A DNA stretch of 5,022 nucleotides, taken from assembly GCA_045539925.1 (NCBI GenBank), contig JAZQGH010000061.1, forward strand, positions 1-5,022, written 5' to 3'. The position numbers and the translations under genes are program-made. Shown here piece after piece: positions 1 to 5,022 of the stretch. The notes under the pieces were generated by a model that made no database searches, had not been told where the DNA came from, and worked only from the letters and a program-made list of their open reading frames with translations. Origin of the DNA: SFWF01 sp045539925 (GTDB taxonomy: Bacteria > Bacillota > Clostridia > Oscillospirales > Acutalibacteraceae). Numbering within the stretch: the first letter of the stretch is position 1; each line of letters starts with the position of its first letter.

Positions 1-35
1 TTCAAGAAATGGCTCTGTTACATAGCTAAGTACCC

Positions 36-97
36 GTAATCTCCGAATTTTTGATTTCAACCTTTTATATCAAAAATTCAAATTTCAAGGAGATTAC
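36..97 (+). promoter_or_regulatory. Long leader hairpin that sequesters the ribosome site of the first gene
   Basis: GTAATCTCC (36-44) is the exact reverse complement of GGAGATTAC (89-97). Directly inside it, GAATTTTTGAT (45-55) is the exact reverse complement of ATCAAAAATTC (69-79). Together they make 20 base pairs, interrupted only by a 9-nt bulge on the 3' side (80-88) and closed by a 13-nt loop (56-68). The ribosome site AAGGAG (87-92) lies in the outer stem, with its GGAG paired to CTCC at 41-44. No T-run follows, so this is not a + strand terminator. The likely effect is translational control of the gene at 101, but what would open the stem is unknown. A DNA-level protein-binding role is also possible. 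No convincing promoter is visible in 1-35. Confidence 0.6.
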
Positions 98-100
98 ATA

Positions 101-643
101 ATGAATAACATAATTATTTCTGCTCTTGATGAGCAATTCAAAAAAGACTGCAAGGTTATCAACCTTAAATATGAGTATCCCGGTTACACGGGGATTGAAC
201 AATGGGCGATTATAACGGACTTATCTGAAGAAGAACTTTGTGCTAAATATGCCGAACAAGTAGCTACGTTTAGACCTTTCGTCGTTTTATCATCCGCATT
301 TGGTAAAGTGCGAGATACTTATATCCGTAACGAGCATAAACACGAAATGAGAAGAAAATTGTACGGTGATGTTTATAGTGCAGAAGATGGTATTGAAGCA
401 TATCATCCCGAACTAATTGAAAATGACTTATTAGAAAACATTGTCCAAAAGGAAGAAATGGACTTTATTAAAGTAGCCATTAACACTTTGAGCGAGCTTC
501 AAAAGAGTCGAATTGTTCGGTACTTTTTTCAAGAAAAAACGTTACAAGAAATTGCAGATGAGGATAAGACGAGTTGTGCCGCAGTTTATTATTCAATCCA
601 ATGCGGAATAAAAAATTTGAAAAAGTTTCTCGAACAGACTTAA
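101..643 (+). CDS. Sigma-70 region-4-like helix-turn-helix protein of a mobile element
   Basis: This 180-residue protein has a C-terminal region-4 sigma-70 type domain (about residues 125-178). A helix starting TLSELQKSRI is followed by the recognition unit LQEIADEDKTSCAAVYYSI, as in ECF-like sigma factors. The N-terminal half (with WAIITDLSEEEL, RPFVVLSS and RNEHKHEMRR) does not look like a region-2 core-binding domain. It does resemble the N-terminal half of small sigma-like proteins coded on clostridial integrative elements. It is therefore probably a DNA-binding regulator of element genes rather than a full sigma factor, which is inference. The start at 101 is set by AAGGAGA (87-93), 7 nt upstream, itself held in a leader hairpin. 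The gene ends about 100 nt before the toxin gene and is probably co-transcribed with it. Its targets are unknown. Confidence 0.8.
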   Translation: MNNIIISALDEQFKKDCKVINLKYEYPGYTGIEQWAIITDLSEEELCAKYAEQVATFRPFVVLSSAFGKVRDTYIRNEHKHEMRRKLYGDVYSAEDGIEAYHPELIENDLLENIVQKEEMDFIKVAINTLSELQKSRIVRYFFQEKTLQEIADEDKTSCAAVYYSIQCGIKNLKKFLEQT

Positions 644-645
644 AA

Positions 646-683
646 AATACCCCTTCCCATTGCAAATAAGTGAAGGGGGTATT
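646..683 (-). terminator. Terminator-like hairpin pointing to the minus strand, possibly a switching leader element
   Basis: AATACCCCTTC (646-656) pairs with GAAGGGGGTATT (672-683) with one bulged G and a 15-nt loop. On the minus strand the stem runs into six Ts (complement of 642-647), the form of an intrinsic terminator. On the + strand no T-run follows 683. No convincing minus-strand gene lies to the right, so it would end an antisense transcript or serve only as an mRNA 3' stem for the gene ending at 643. The same GAAGGGGG can pair instead with CCCCCTTC at 703-710. Confidence 0.45.
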
Positions 684-725
684 CAACTCCGGATACGAAC
701 AGCCCCCTTCCATAAAAAATGGAAG
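672..725 (+). promoter_or_regulatory. Alternative leader hairpins before the toxin gene
   Basis: GAAGGGGG (672-679) is exactly complementary to CCCCCTTC (703-710). CTTCCAT (707-713) is exactly complementary to ATGGAAG (719-725), with a five-A loop. The first pairing excludes both the 646-683 hairpin and the 707-725 hairpin, while those two can form together. The 3' hairpin ends three bases before the toxin ribosome site GAGGT (728-732). This geometry could tune toxin translation, but only the complementarity is seen; the regulation is inference. Confidence 0.35.
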
Positions 726-739
726 ATGAGGTTAAACCT

Positions 740-1321
740 ATGAAAAATGCAAACATAACTAACGTAAAGTGGGGCGAGATTTATCTTTGTGATCTCGGAA
801 GCAATAAAGGCTCGGTTCAGTCGGGCAAAAGACCTGTACTTGTTCTTCAAAATAACATTGGAAACAATAATGGTCCAACTACTGTTGTTGCAACTATCTC
901 AAGCGTTTTGAAAAAATTAAATCAACCCACACATATTTTACTTGATACATCTTGCGGATTAAGAGAGGATTCCGTTGTAATGCTCGAACAGATCCGAACT
1001 GTTGACAAGGAAAAAGAACTGCTTGAATACATTGGTGAAGTTCGAGATGAAAAAACCATATATGCAATTAAGCAAGGTGTTTTAACCGAATTTGGACTGA
1101 TTAAAAGACCGCAGCCAAGACGAACCGGACTGATATTAACACTCTGTCCTAAATGCAGAGCTGAGTTTATGAATATTCCTGAGAATATCTTACGCCGTGT
1201 TGATCCGCTTCAAGTAGATAAGGAGAGGTGCGATAAATGCCAAACTTCCTTTGGATATGATTATCTTATCATAAAAAAGAAACCTCGCACTTCAACATCT
1301 GAGGGGTGTTGTGATGGATAA
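740..1321 (+). CDS. PemK/MazF-family endoribonuclease toxin with C-terminal zinc ribbon
   Basis: The 193-residue protein begins with a MazF/PemK fold (about residues 1-125): GEIYLCDLG, then GKRPVLVLQNN, VVATISS and VVMLEQIRTVDK, close to the pattern of Bacillus MazF. Arg31 matches the catalytic Arg of that family, and Ser54 sits where Bacillus MazF has its catalytic Thr. MazF enzymes cut single-stranded mRNA. Beyond the usual length of about 115 residues there is an extension with CPKC (136-139) and CDKC (164-167), a probable zinc ribbon that may bind RNA or a partner. I chose 740 because GAGGT (728-732) lies 7 nt upstream and the next residues match the family N-terminus. The ATG at 719 has no ribosome site and lies in a hairpin. 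No MazE-like antitoxin precedes it; the upstream neighbour is the sigma-like gene. It may act in element maintenance or regulation rather than as a classic toxin. Confidence 0.85.
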   Translation: MKNANITNVKWGEIYLCDLGSNKGSVQSGKRPVLVLQNNIGNNNGPTTVVATISSVLKKLNQPTHILLDTSCGLREDSVVMLEQIRTVDKEKELLEYIGEVRDEKTIYAIKQGVLTEFGLIKRPQPRRTGLILTLCPKCRAEFMNIPENILRRVDPLQVDKERCDKCQTSFGYDYLIIKKKPRTSTSEGCCDG

Positions 1322-1460
1322 GAAAATCGACAGAACTTATGCGGTAATTGCCTTAGCAGAAATATTGTTTGAACAAAAGCTAATAAACGAGCCTACACTT
1401 AGAGCAATCAAACAACAGCTGCAAGACGAGCAATCGCACATTTCACAAACCTCTAAATAA
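1314..1460 (+). CDS. Small SHOCT-like protein, 48 residues
   Basis: The ATG overlaps the last 8 nt of the toxin gene and has GAGGGG (1301-1306) 7 nt upstream, so translation is probably coupled to the toxin. The product is a small polar protein with one clear helical stretch, VIALAEILFEQKLI, then NEPTLRAIKQQL. This resembles the SHOCT-type short C-terminal domain pattern (a leucine-rich helix, an L-I turn, then a second helix starting after E/P). Small SHOCT-like proteins are often coded just before serine recombinases on clostridial elements, which fits here: the recombinase starts 37 nt downstream. Function is unknown. It could be an accessory to recombination or, given the overlap with an antitoxin-less toxin gene, a toxin partner; both are inference. 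Confidence 0.7.
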   Translation: MDKKIDRTYAVIALAEILFEQKLINEPTLRAIKQQLQDEQSHISQTSK

Positions 1461-1470
1461 TTTCTATAAT
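1442..1470 (+). promoter_or_regulatory. Sigma-A-type promoter for the serine recombinase
   Basis: TTCACA (1442-1447, one change from TTGACA) is followed by a 17-bp spacer and a perfect TATAAT (1465-1470). Initiation would be near A1477, leaving a leader of about 21 nt with AAAGGAGGT at 1482-1490. The -35 box lies inside the last codons of the small gene. The recombinase can thus be expressed apart from the toxin operon. Confidence 0.7.
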
Positions 1471-1497
1471 AGACTCAGAACAAAGGAGGTAATAAAG

Positions 1498-3432
1498 ATG
1501 TTAAATGTAAACAGTCCACAAAGGGTTGGAAACCCTTACGCTTTTTTAGACCGTAACAGAACAAGAGATATGGTCTTTTATGGTCGAGTATCAACAGAAC
1601 ACGAAGCTCAGTTATCTGCCCTTGAAAATCAGATCCAATGGTACGATGACCAAGCAAAATATCATCCTAATTGGAATGTTCTCAATAAATACATTGATGA
1701 GGGCATAACCGGAACACAAGCTAAAAAAAGACCTGCTTTTTTGCAAATGATTGAAGATGCCAAAGCAGGAAAGTTTGACCTTATCGTTACACGTGAGGTT
1801 TGCCGATTTGCTCGAAACACCGTAGATACACTTGTTACAACAAGAGAATTGAAGAACATTGGCGTGGAAGTGTATTTTGTAGAGGACAATATTTGGACTA
1901 TGGATGGCGATGGAGAACTTCGCTTAACCATTATGGCAACGTTGGCGCAGGAAGAAAGCCGCAAGGTTTCCGAAAGAGTGAAAGCGGGACAACAGATCAG
2001 CAGAATTAACGGCACGATTTATGGATGCGGAAATATCCTCGGTTATGACCGTGTGGGAGATACTTATGTTAAGAACCCCGACCAATCCGAAACTGTCAGG
2101 ATGATTTATGATATGTACCTTAGTGGAAAAGGTACTATGGTTATTGCGAATGAACTTACTCGTCTGCAACGCCTAAACGCTTCAGGCTTAGTCAAGTGGA
2201 ACGCAGGAGTGGTTTCCCGTATTCTTAATAACCAAACATATATGGGGGTTATGGCATACGGCAAGTCGTATAGCAATAACTACTTGGAGCAAAAGAGAGT
2301 CAATAATCACGATGCTTCTACTTATATGTGTGTTAAAGCAGATTTTGAACCGATTGTATCAGAGGAAGAATGGCATAAGTGTCAAGAGATTAAAGCTCGC
2401 AGAGTAAGGACTTCATTTAAGAGTGCTAATGAAGCCACACAGAAGAAAAAATCCACTCACGGAATTAAGGAAAACAAAGACTTGTGGGGCAGCAAACTTC
2501 TCTGCACTTGCGGTCACTCTTTCAGAAAAAACAGATGGCACAAAAACAAAGGTATGCCTTGGTCGTATGGTTATCAATGCTACAATCAACTTAACAATGG
2601 TTCGGCAAGTCAACGAAGAAAAGCGGGAGCTGATGATACCGGATATTGCGACCAATCAATGATTGCCGATTGGAAACTTGAAATGATGGCAAAGATGATC
2701 TTTGAGCAGATATGGCAAGAAAGAAAAGAAACGGTCGATACAGTCTGCAAGCTAATCAAGGAGTGCTATCAGGTTGAGAAGCCTAAGAAGGTTAATTTGA
2801 CCGGAATTGTAGCTCAAATAGAGCGTTATAAAAACAAGAAGAACACGCTGCTTGAGATGAGAACAGACGGTGAAATTAGCAAAGAGGAATATAAAGAGCA
2901 AAAAGAGAAAATTGAAAAAGCTCTTTTGGAACTCACGGAAGAATATGAGCGTATGCTTGCAACCGAAGATGCAATACAAAATCCTGATATATGTTGGGAT
3001 GAAATACAATCTTCTCTCGACGCTATGATAGACTTTTCCAACCCGCAAATTGACCGACACATCATTCGTAAGTTTGTTTCCAAGATCGTGCCAAACGGTA
3101 GAAATCATTTTCGTTGGTATATGAATTTAGACGGAAAAGATACCACAACATTGGATATGGTAACAGAGGGTAGAAAAAACAATGCCGTTATCAGTTTCAA
3201 TGATGACGAGGAGGATGAACCTCCTCTACATATCGGGGATGTAATCGGTTTGACTGAATTACAACAATATTTCCCGAACCTATTGAAAAACGAAAATCAG
3301 AATGGTATAATCACAACCGTTGGTAAGTGTGGTAAAAAGTCATCCCTTGATGCTATACTGCACAGGCCGCCATTAAGGGGTAATAATTCAAACTATAAAA
3401 ATGCTGACCTTCGGGTCAGCATTTTTTGTTAG
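1498..3432 (+). CDS. Large serine recombinase (resolvase/invertase family integrase)
   Basis: This 644-residue protein cuts and rejoins DNA at attachment sites through a serine-DNA link. The catalytic resolvase domain (about 25-165) has YGRVST with nucleophile Ser32, GITGTQAKKRPAF, and the arginine motif REVCRFARN (Arg99, Arg103, Arg106). A recombinase domain follows (about 175-310, with NNQTYMGVMAYGK). Then come a zinc ribbon (C336-T-C338, C361, C384) and a charged coiled coil (about 437-485). This is the full order of large serine integrases of the TnpX/phage-integrase type. AAAGGAGGT lies 7 nt before the ATG and a promoter sits directly upstream. The 3' end is odd: the frame runs through a strong terminator (3401-3427) and only then reaches TAG. 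Residues after about 621 appear to come from the neighbouring host sequence. If so, the C-terminus changes between integrated and excised states. Confidence 0.93.
   Translation: MLNVNSPQRVGNPYAFLDRNRTRDMVFYGRVSTEHEAQLSALENQIQWYDDQAKYHPNWNVLNKYIDEGITGTQAKKRPAFLQMIEDAKAGKFDLIVTREVCRFARNTVDTLVTTRELKNIGVEVYFVEDNIWTMDGDGELRLTIMATLAQEESRKVSERVKAGQQISRINGTIYGCGNILGYDRVGDTYVKNPDQSETVRMIYDMYLSGKGTMVIANELTRLQRLNASGLVKWNAGVVSRILNNQTYMGVMAYGKSYSNNYLEQKRVNNHDASTYMCVKADFEPIVSEEEWHKCQEIKARRVRTSFKSANEATQKKKSTHGIKENKDLWGSKLLCTCGHSFRKNRWHKNKGMPWSYGYQCYNQLNNGSASQRRKAGADDTGYCDQSMIADWKLEMMAKMIFEQIWQERKETVDTVCKLIKECYQVEKPKKVNLTGIVAQIERYKNKKNTLLEMRTDGEISKEEYKEQKEKIEKALLELTEEYERMLATEDAIQNPDICWDEIQSSLDAMIDFSNPQIDRHIIRKFVSKIVPNGRNHFRWYMNLDGKDTTTLDMVTEGRKNNAVISFNDDEEDEPPLHIGDVIGLTELQQYFPNLLKNENQNGIITTVGKCGKKSSLDAILHRPPLRGNNSNYKNADLRVSIFC
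3344..3379. other. Candidate recombinase attachment site (element right junction)
   Basis: This is an imperfect 36-bp dyad. Outer arms CCCTT (3344-3348) and AAGGG (3375-3379) match, as do ATG/CAT next to them and CTG/CAG near the centre; 11 of 18 mirrored positions are complementary. The centre falls between 3361 and 3362. Homology to the second repeat copy begins at 3360, practically at that centre, as expected where a left half-site from the element joins a right half-site from the target. Large serine integrases often use sites next to their own gene. The assignment is inference. Confidence 0.45.
3360..3384 (+). repeat. Direct repeat copy 1: displaced 3' end of a gene (…AQAAIKG-stop)
   Basis: The stretch GCACAGGC…TAAT matches 4998-5022 at 21 of 25 positions. 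The four differences (at 3368, 3371, 3374 and 3380) are all third codon positions in a frame that reads Ala-Gln-Ala-Ala-Ile-Lys-Gly-stop in both copies, and all are synonymous. This frame is not the recombinase frame; it is closed by TGA at 3348-3350. The TAA (3381-3383) lies 17 nt before a terminator stem, normal spacing for a gene end. It looks like a host gene's 3' end separated from its body by insertion. I do not recognise the gene. Confidence 0.55.
3397..3427 (+). terminator. Intrinsic terminator with UUCG tetraloop
   Basis: ATGCTGACC (3401-3409) and GGTCAGCAT (3414-3422) form a perfect 9-bp stem closed by a C-UUCG-G tetraloop. Five further Ts follow (3423-3427), and the preceding A-run (3397-3400) makes it symmetrical enough to act in both directions. 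It lies inside the recombinase frame, upstream of its TAG. It fits better as the terminator of the gene whose end is seen at 3360-3383. It also insulates the downstream gene from recombinase transcription. Confidence 0.9.
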
Positions 3433-3460
3433 CAACGATATAAATCCTAGCGGATCTCCA

Positions 3461-3488
3461 TTGCGTTTTGTAACGAATATGATATAAT
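3461..3488 (+). promoter_or_regulatory. Extended -10 promoter of the ACT/metallo-hydrolase gene
   Basis: A perfect TATAAT (3483-3488) is preceded by TG at 3480-3481, giving an extended -10. A weak -35, TTGCGT (3461-3466), lies 16 bp upstream. Initiation would be near A3496. The ATG at 3487 lies within and just after the -10 box, so it would not be in the transcript and cannot be the start codon. Confidence 0.7.
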
Positions 3489-3531
3489 GAGTCTTAAACA
3501 TGAAAACTTTTTGTTTTTAAGGATGATCGCT

Positions 3532-4971
3532 ATGAAAAAAACCTATATAACATCTATGCCGGACGATATTGGCGCTTTTTTGAAAGCAAGCCAGTGTTTT
3601 TCCTCGTTAGGGATCAATATCACCCGGGTCAGTTATAATAAAGCTATTGATTCTCATATATTATTCATTGATGCTGAGGGTACACAGGAGCAACTTAAAA
3701 AAGCAGACCTGGAACTTGAAAAGATCGGATATCTGGGCAATGATAAGGATAACAAAACAAGTGTTGTTTTGCTGGAGTTTTGCTTAAAAGATGTTCCCGG
3801 AAGCGTAACAGATATTCTTAAGCTTATAAATGAATTTAATTTTAATATTTCGTATATAAGCTCACAAGAAAACGGAACGGATTATCAATATTTTAAAATG
3901 GGTTTATATGTTGATGATTCTGATAAAATTGCCTGTTTTTTAAGCAAGGCAGAAAAGCTGTGCAAGGTGCGGGTTATTGACTATAACCGTTCCCAAAATA
4001 TATACGATAATAGTATTTTTTATAATACCTATGTGTTTGGCCTGTCACAAATGATGGGGCTGTCAGCGCAGGCAAAAGAGGAACTCTTGATAAATGTGAA
4101 TCTTGCTATGCAAACATTAGACGAAAAAGGTTTATCTCCTTACAGAACCTTTGACAGCATAAGTAAGTTTGCTGAGCTTTTAAGTGTTTCAAAAGGAAAA
4201 AACTTTGCGCCACGCATAAGCACACATCAAATATCCGAAAACACGGTAATAACGTTAATTGAGCCGCCGTGCGGCAGTAACACGATCATCATAAACAGTA
4301 ACGGTGCGTATTTGTTCATTGATAGCGGATATGCGTGTTATCAACAGGAAATGGTCGATATTTTCGAAAGAATCATTCCGGAATTCCATACCATAAAAAA
4401 GAAAATACTTGTCACCCATGCAGATGTAGACCATTGCGGACTTTTGCCCATGTTTGACCAGGTGATCACAAACGAAAAAACAGCAAAGTGCCTGGAAAAG
4501 GAATATCATGGACTTGACGGATACCGCGAGGAAAACCCGCTGCACAAGCCGTATATAAACATCTGCAAAATCCTCACCGAGTATAAGGCAGTAAATCCTC
4601 AAAAAGTTGTCAAATTGTGGGATAGCGCCAATTTTTATGACAATCCGCTGACCCAAATAGGGTTTTATAACTTTGGGGAATTGAATTTTGAAGTGTATGA
4701 GGGAAAAGGTGGGCATCTGCCGGGAGAGATCATTTTAATAGATTATGCCCATCATATTGCCATTACAGGAGATGTTTATATAAACACACACGGTCTTACA
4801 GCGGAACAGGAAAAGTATAACAGATATGCGCCCATATTGATGACATCCGTTGATACAGACCCCAAATTGTGTTCAGAGGAAAGAAATGCGGTTTTACAAC
4901 GCCTGGGTGTAGGAAAATGGCAGATCTTCGGTGCCCATGGGTTCAAAAAGGATTATGCGGTAAATATATAA
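3532..4971 (+). CDS. ACT-ACT-metallo-beta-lactamase-fold hydrolase
   Basis: In this 479-residue protein, two ACT domains come first (about 1-72, and 76-148 with KDVPGS), the fold that usually binds amino acids or other small ligands. A linker (about 150-220) leads to a metallo-beta-lactamase fold (about 220-479). Metal motifs are THADVDHCG (His296, Asp298, Asp300, His301), GGHLPGE (His395), TGDVY (Asp414) and GAHG (His469). The first motif has Asp where the canonical HxHxDH has its second His, so metal binding may differ. The substrate is unknown; ligand-gated hydrolysis is inference. No signal peptide or membrane segment is seen, so it is probably cytoplasmic. The start at 3532 is set by AAGGA (3519-3523), 8 nt upstream, and by the promoter overlapping the earlier ATG. 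The gene stands alone between a terminator and the window edge, within two copies of a 25-bp repeat. Confidence 0.82.
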   Translation: MKKTYITSMPDDIGAFLKASQCFSSLGINITRVSYNKAIDSHILFIDAEGTQEQLKKADLELEKIGYLGNDKDNKTSVVLLEFCLKDVPGSVTDILKLINEFNFNISYISSQENGTDYQYFKMGLYVDDSDKIACFLSKAEKLCKVRVIDYNRSQNIYDNSIFYNTYVFGLSQMMGLSAQAKEELLINVNLAMQTLDEKGLSPYRTFDSISKFAELLSVSKGKNFAPRISTHQISENTVITLIEPPCGSNTIIINSNGAYLFIDSGYACYQQEMVDIFERIIPEFHTIKKKILVTHADVDHCGLLPMFDQVITNEKTAKCLEKEYHGLDGYREENPLHKPYINICKILTEYKAVNPQKVVKLWDSANFYDNPLTQIGFYNFGELNFEVYEGKGGHLPGEIILIDYAHHIAITGDVYINTHGLTAEQEKYNRYAPILMTSVDTDPKLCSEERNAVLQRLGVGKWQIFGAHGFKKDYAVNI

Positions 4972-4993
4972 GGATATTCCCCTTTTTGCTGTC

Positions 4994-5009
4994 AGCAGCA
5001 CAGGCTGCT
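4994..5009 (+). other. Short hairpin downstream of the metallo-hydrolase gene
   Basis: AGCAGC (4994-4999) and GCTGCT (5004-5009) form a perfect 6-bp stem with a 4-nt loop, 22 nt after the stop codon. No T-run follows within the window, so a terminator role is unproven. It overlaps repeat copy 2, so the pairing may be incidental to that sequence. Confidence 0.3.
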
Positions 5010-5022
5010 ATCAAGGGCTAAT
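4998..5022 (+). repeat. Direct repeat copy 2 (…AQAAIKG-stop) at the window edge
   Basis: This is the second copy of the 25-bp repeat, in the same orientation as 3360-3384, encoding the same seven residues and TAA with only synonymous changes. It begins 27 nt after the metallo-hydrolase stop, with no start codon in between, so it is a gene end without a gene body nearby. It also has CCCTT (4980-4984) and AAGGG (5013-5017) arms around its start, similar to the dyad at copy 1. The window stops here, so the full length of the match is unknown. Confidence 0.5.

Larger units (their letters stand above)
1..3361. mobile_element. Right-hand part of an integrative or mobilisable element (left end outside window)
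   Basis: The genes here (sigma-region-4-like protein, PemK/MazF toxin, SHOCT-like small protein, large serine recombinase) form a set known from clostridial integrative elements, all pointing toward the recombinase end. The right boundary is inferred to lie near 3360-3362. There a 25-bp repeat begins, an imperfect dyad has its centre, and the recombinase frame runs into what looks like the 3' end and terminator of another gene. The left end, and any conjugation or cargo genes, would lie upstream of the window. The element type (ICE, IME or simple transposon) cannot be decided from this end alone. Confidence 0.6.

Noticed and set aside
617..646. Possible promoter TTGAAA…TAAAAA before the toxin gene
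   Set aside because: The -10 matches only four of six bases with an 18-bp spacer in an A-rich run, so it is not distinguishable from background.
480..713. 77-codon minus-strand open frame spanning the end of the sigma-like gene
   Set aside because: It is antisense to the DNA-binding domain and the hairpin region, with no recognisable product.
719..739. Upstream ATG extending the toxin gene by 7 residues
   Set aside because: It has no ribosome site and lies within a hairpin, whereas the ATG at 740 has GAGGT at good spacing and a family-like N-terminus.
1662..3108. Minus-strand open frames opposite the recombinase
   Set aside because: They lie wholly opposite a clear coding gene, show no family motifs and are shadows of its codon pattern.
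3208..3226. GAGGAGG…CCTCCTC inverted repeat, with a ribosome-site-like start of a 9-codon frame
   Set aside because: It falls within codons for an acidic stretch (EEDEPPL) of the recombinase and the tiny frame ends at once; most likely a product of codon use.
3487..3531. Upstream ATG extending the metallo-hydrolase by 15 residues
   Set aside because: It overlaps the TATAAT box of the best promoter and lacks a ribosome site; 3532 has AAGGA at 8 nt.
4255..4716. 153-codon minus-strand open frame opposite the metallo-hydrolase
   Set aside because: It sits opposite the catalytic domain with its metal motifs, and its product shows no recognisable domain.

Overview
The window looks like low-GC Firmicutes DNA, most likely from a gut Clostridia-type genome. 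It is AT-rich, has strong AAGGAGG-type ribosome sites and sigma-A-like promoters, and carries gene families common on clostridial integrative elements. The species cannot be told from this sequence. All supported genes lie on the + strand.

Positions 1 to about 3360 read as the right-hand end of an integrative or mobilisable element. The order is a sigma-70 region-4-like DNA-binding protein (101-643), a PemK/MazF-family endoribonuclease with an added C-terminal four-cysteine zinc ribbon (740-1321), a 48-residue SHOCT-like small protein overlapping the toxin gene by 8 nt (1314-1460), and a 644-residue large serine recombinase (1498-3432). The recombinase has its own good promoter inside the end of the small gene. 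The leader of the first gene folds into a long hairpin that buries its ribosome site. The gap before the toxin gene holds three competing hairpins.

The element seems to end inside the 3' end of the recombinase frame. That frame runs through a textbook UUCG-loop terminator (3401-3427) and stops beyond it. Its last 25 or so codons overlap a different reading frame that ends Ala-Gln-Ala-Ala-Ile-Lys-Gly-stop. The same seven codons and stop recur at the right edge of the window (4998-5022), with 21 of 25 bases identical and all four differences at synonymous third positions. The first copy begins at the centre of an imperfect dyad (3344-3379) that resembles a serine-recombinase attachment site. 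My reading is that the recombinase inserted the element into the 3' end of a host gene, and that 3360-3427 is the displaced host gene end plus its terminator.

Between the two repeat copies lies one gene with its own extended -10 promoter (3532-4971). It encodes two ACT domains fused to a metallo-beta-lactamase-fold hydrolase with an unusual HxDxDH metal motif. It is either the host gene next to the insertion or cargo of an earlier insertion at the same target, which would make this an accretion site. The recombinase, the attachment-like dyad and the repeated gene end together form the most interesting part of the window.
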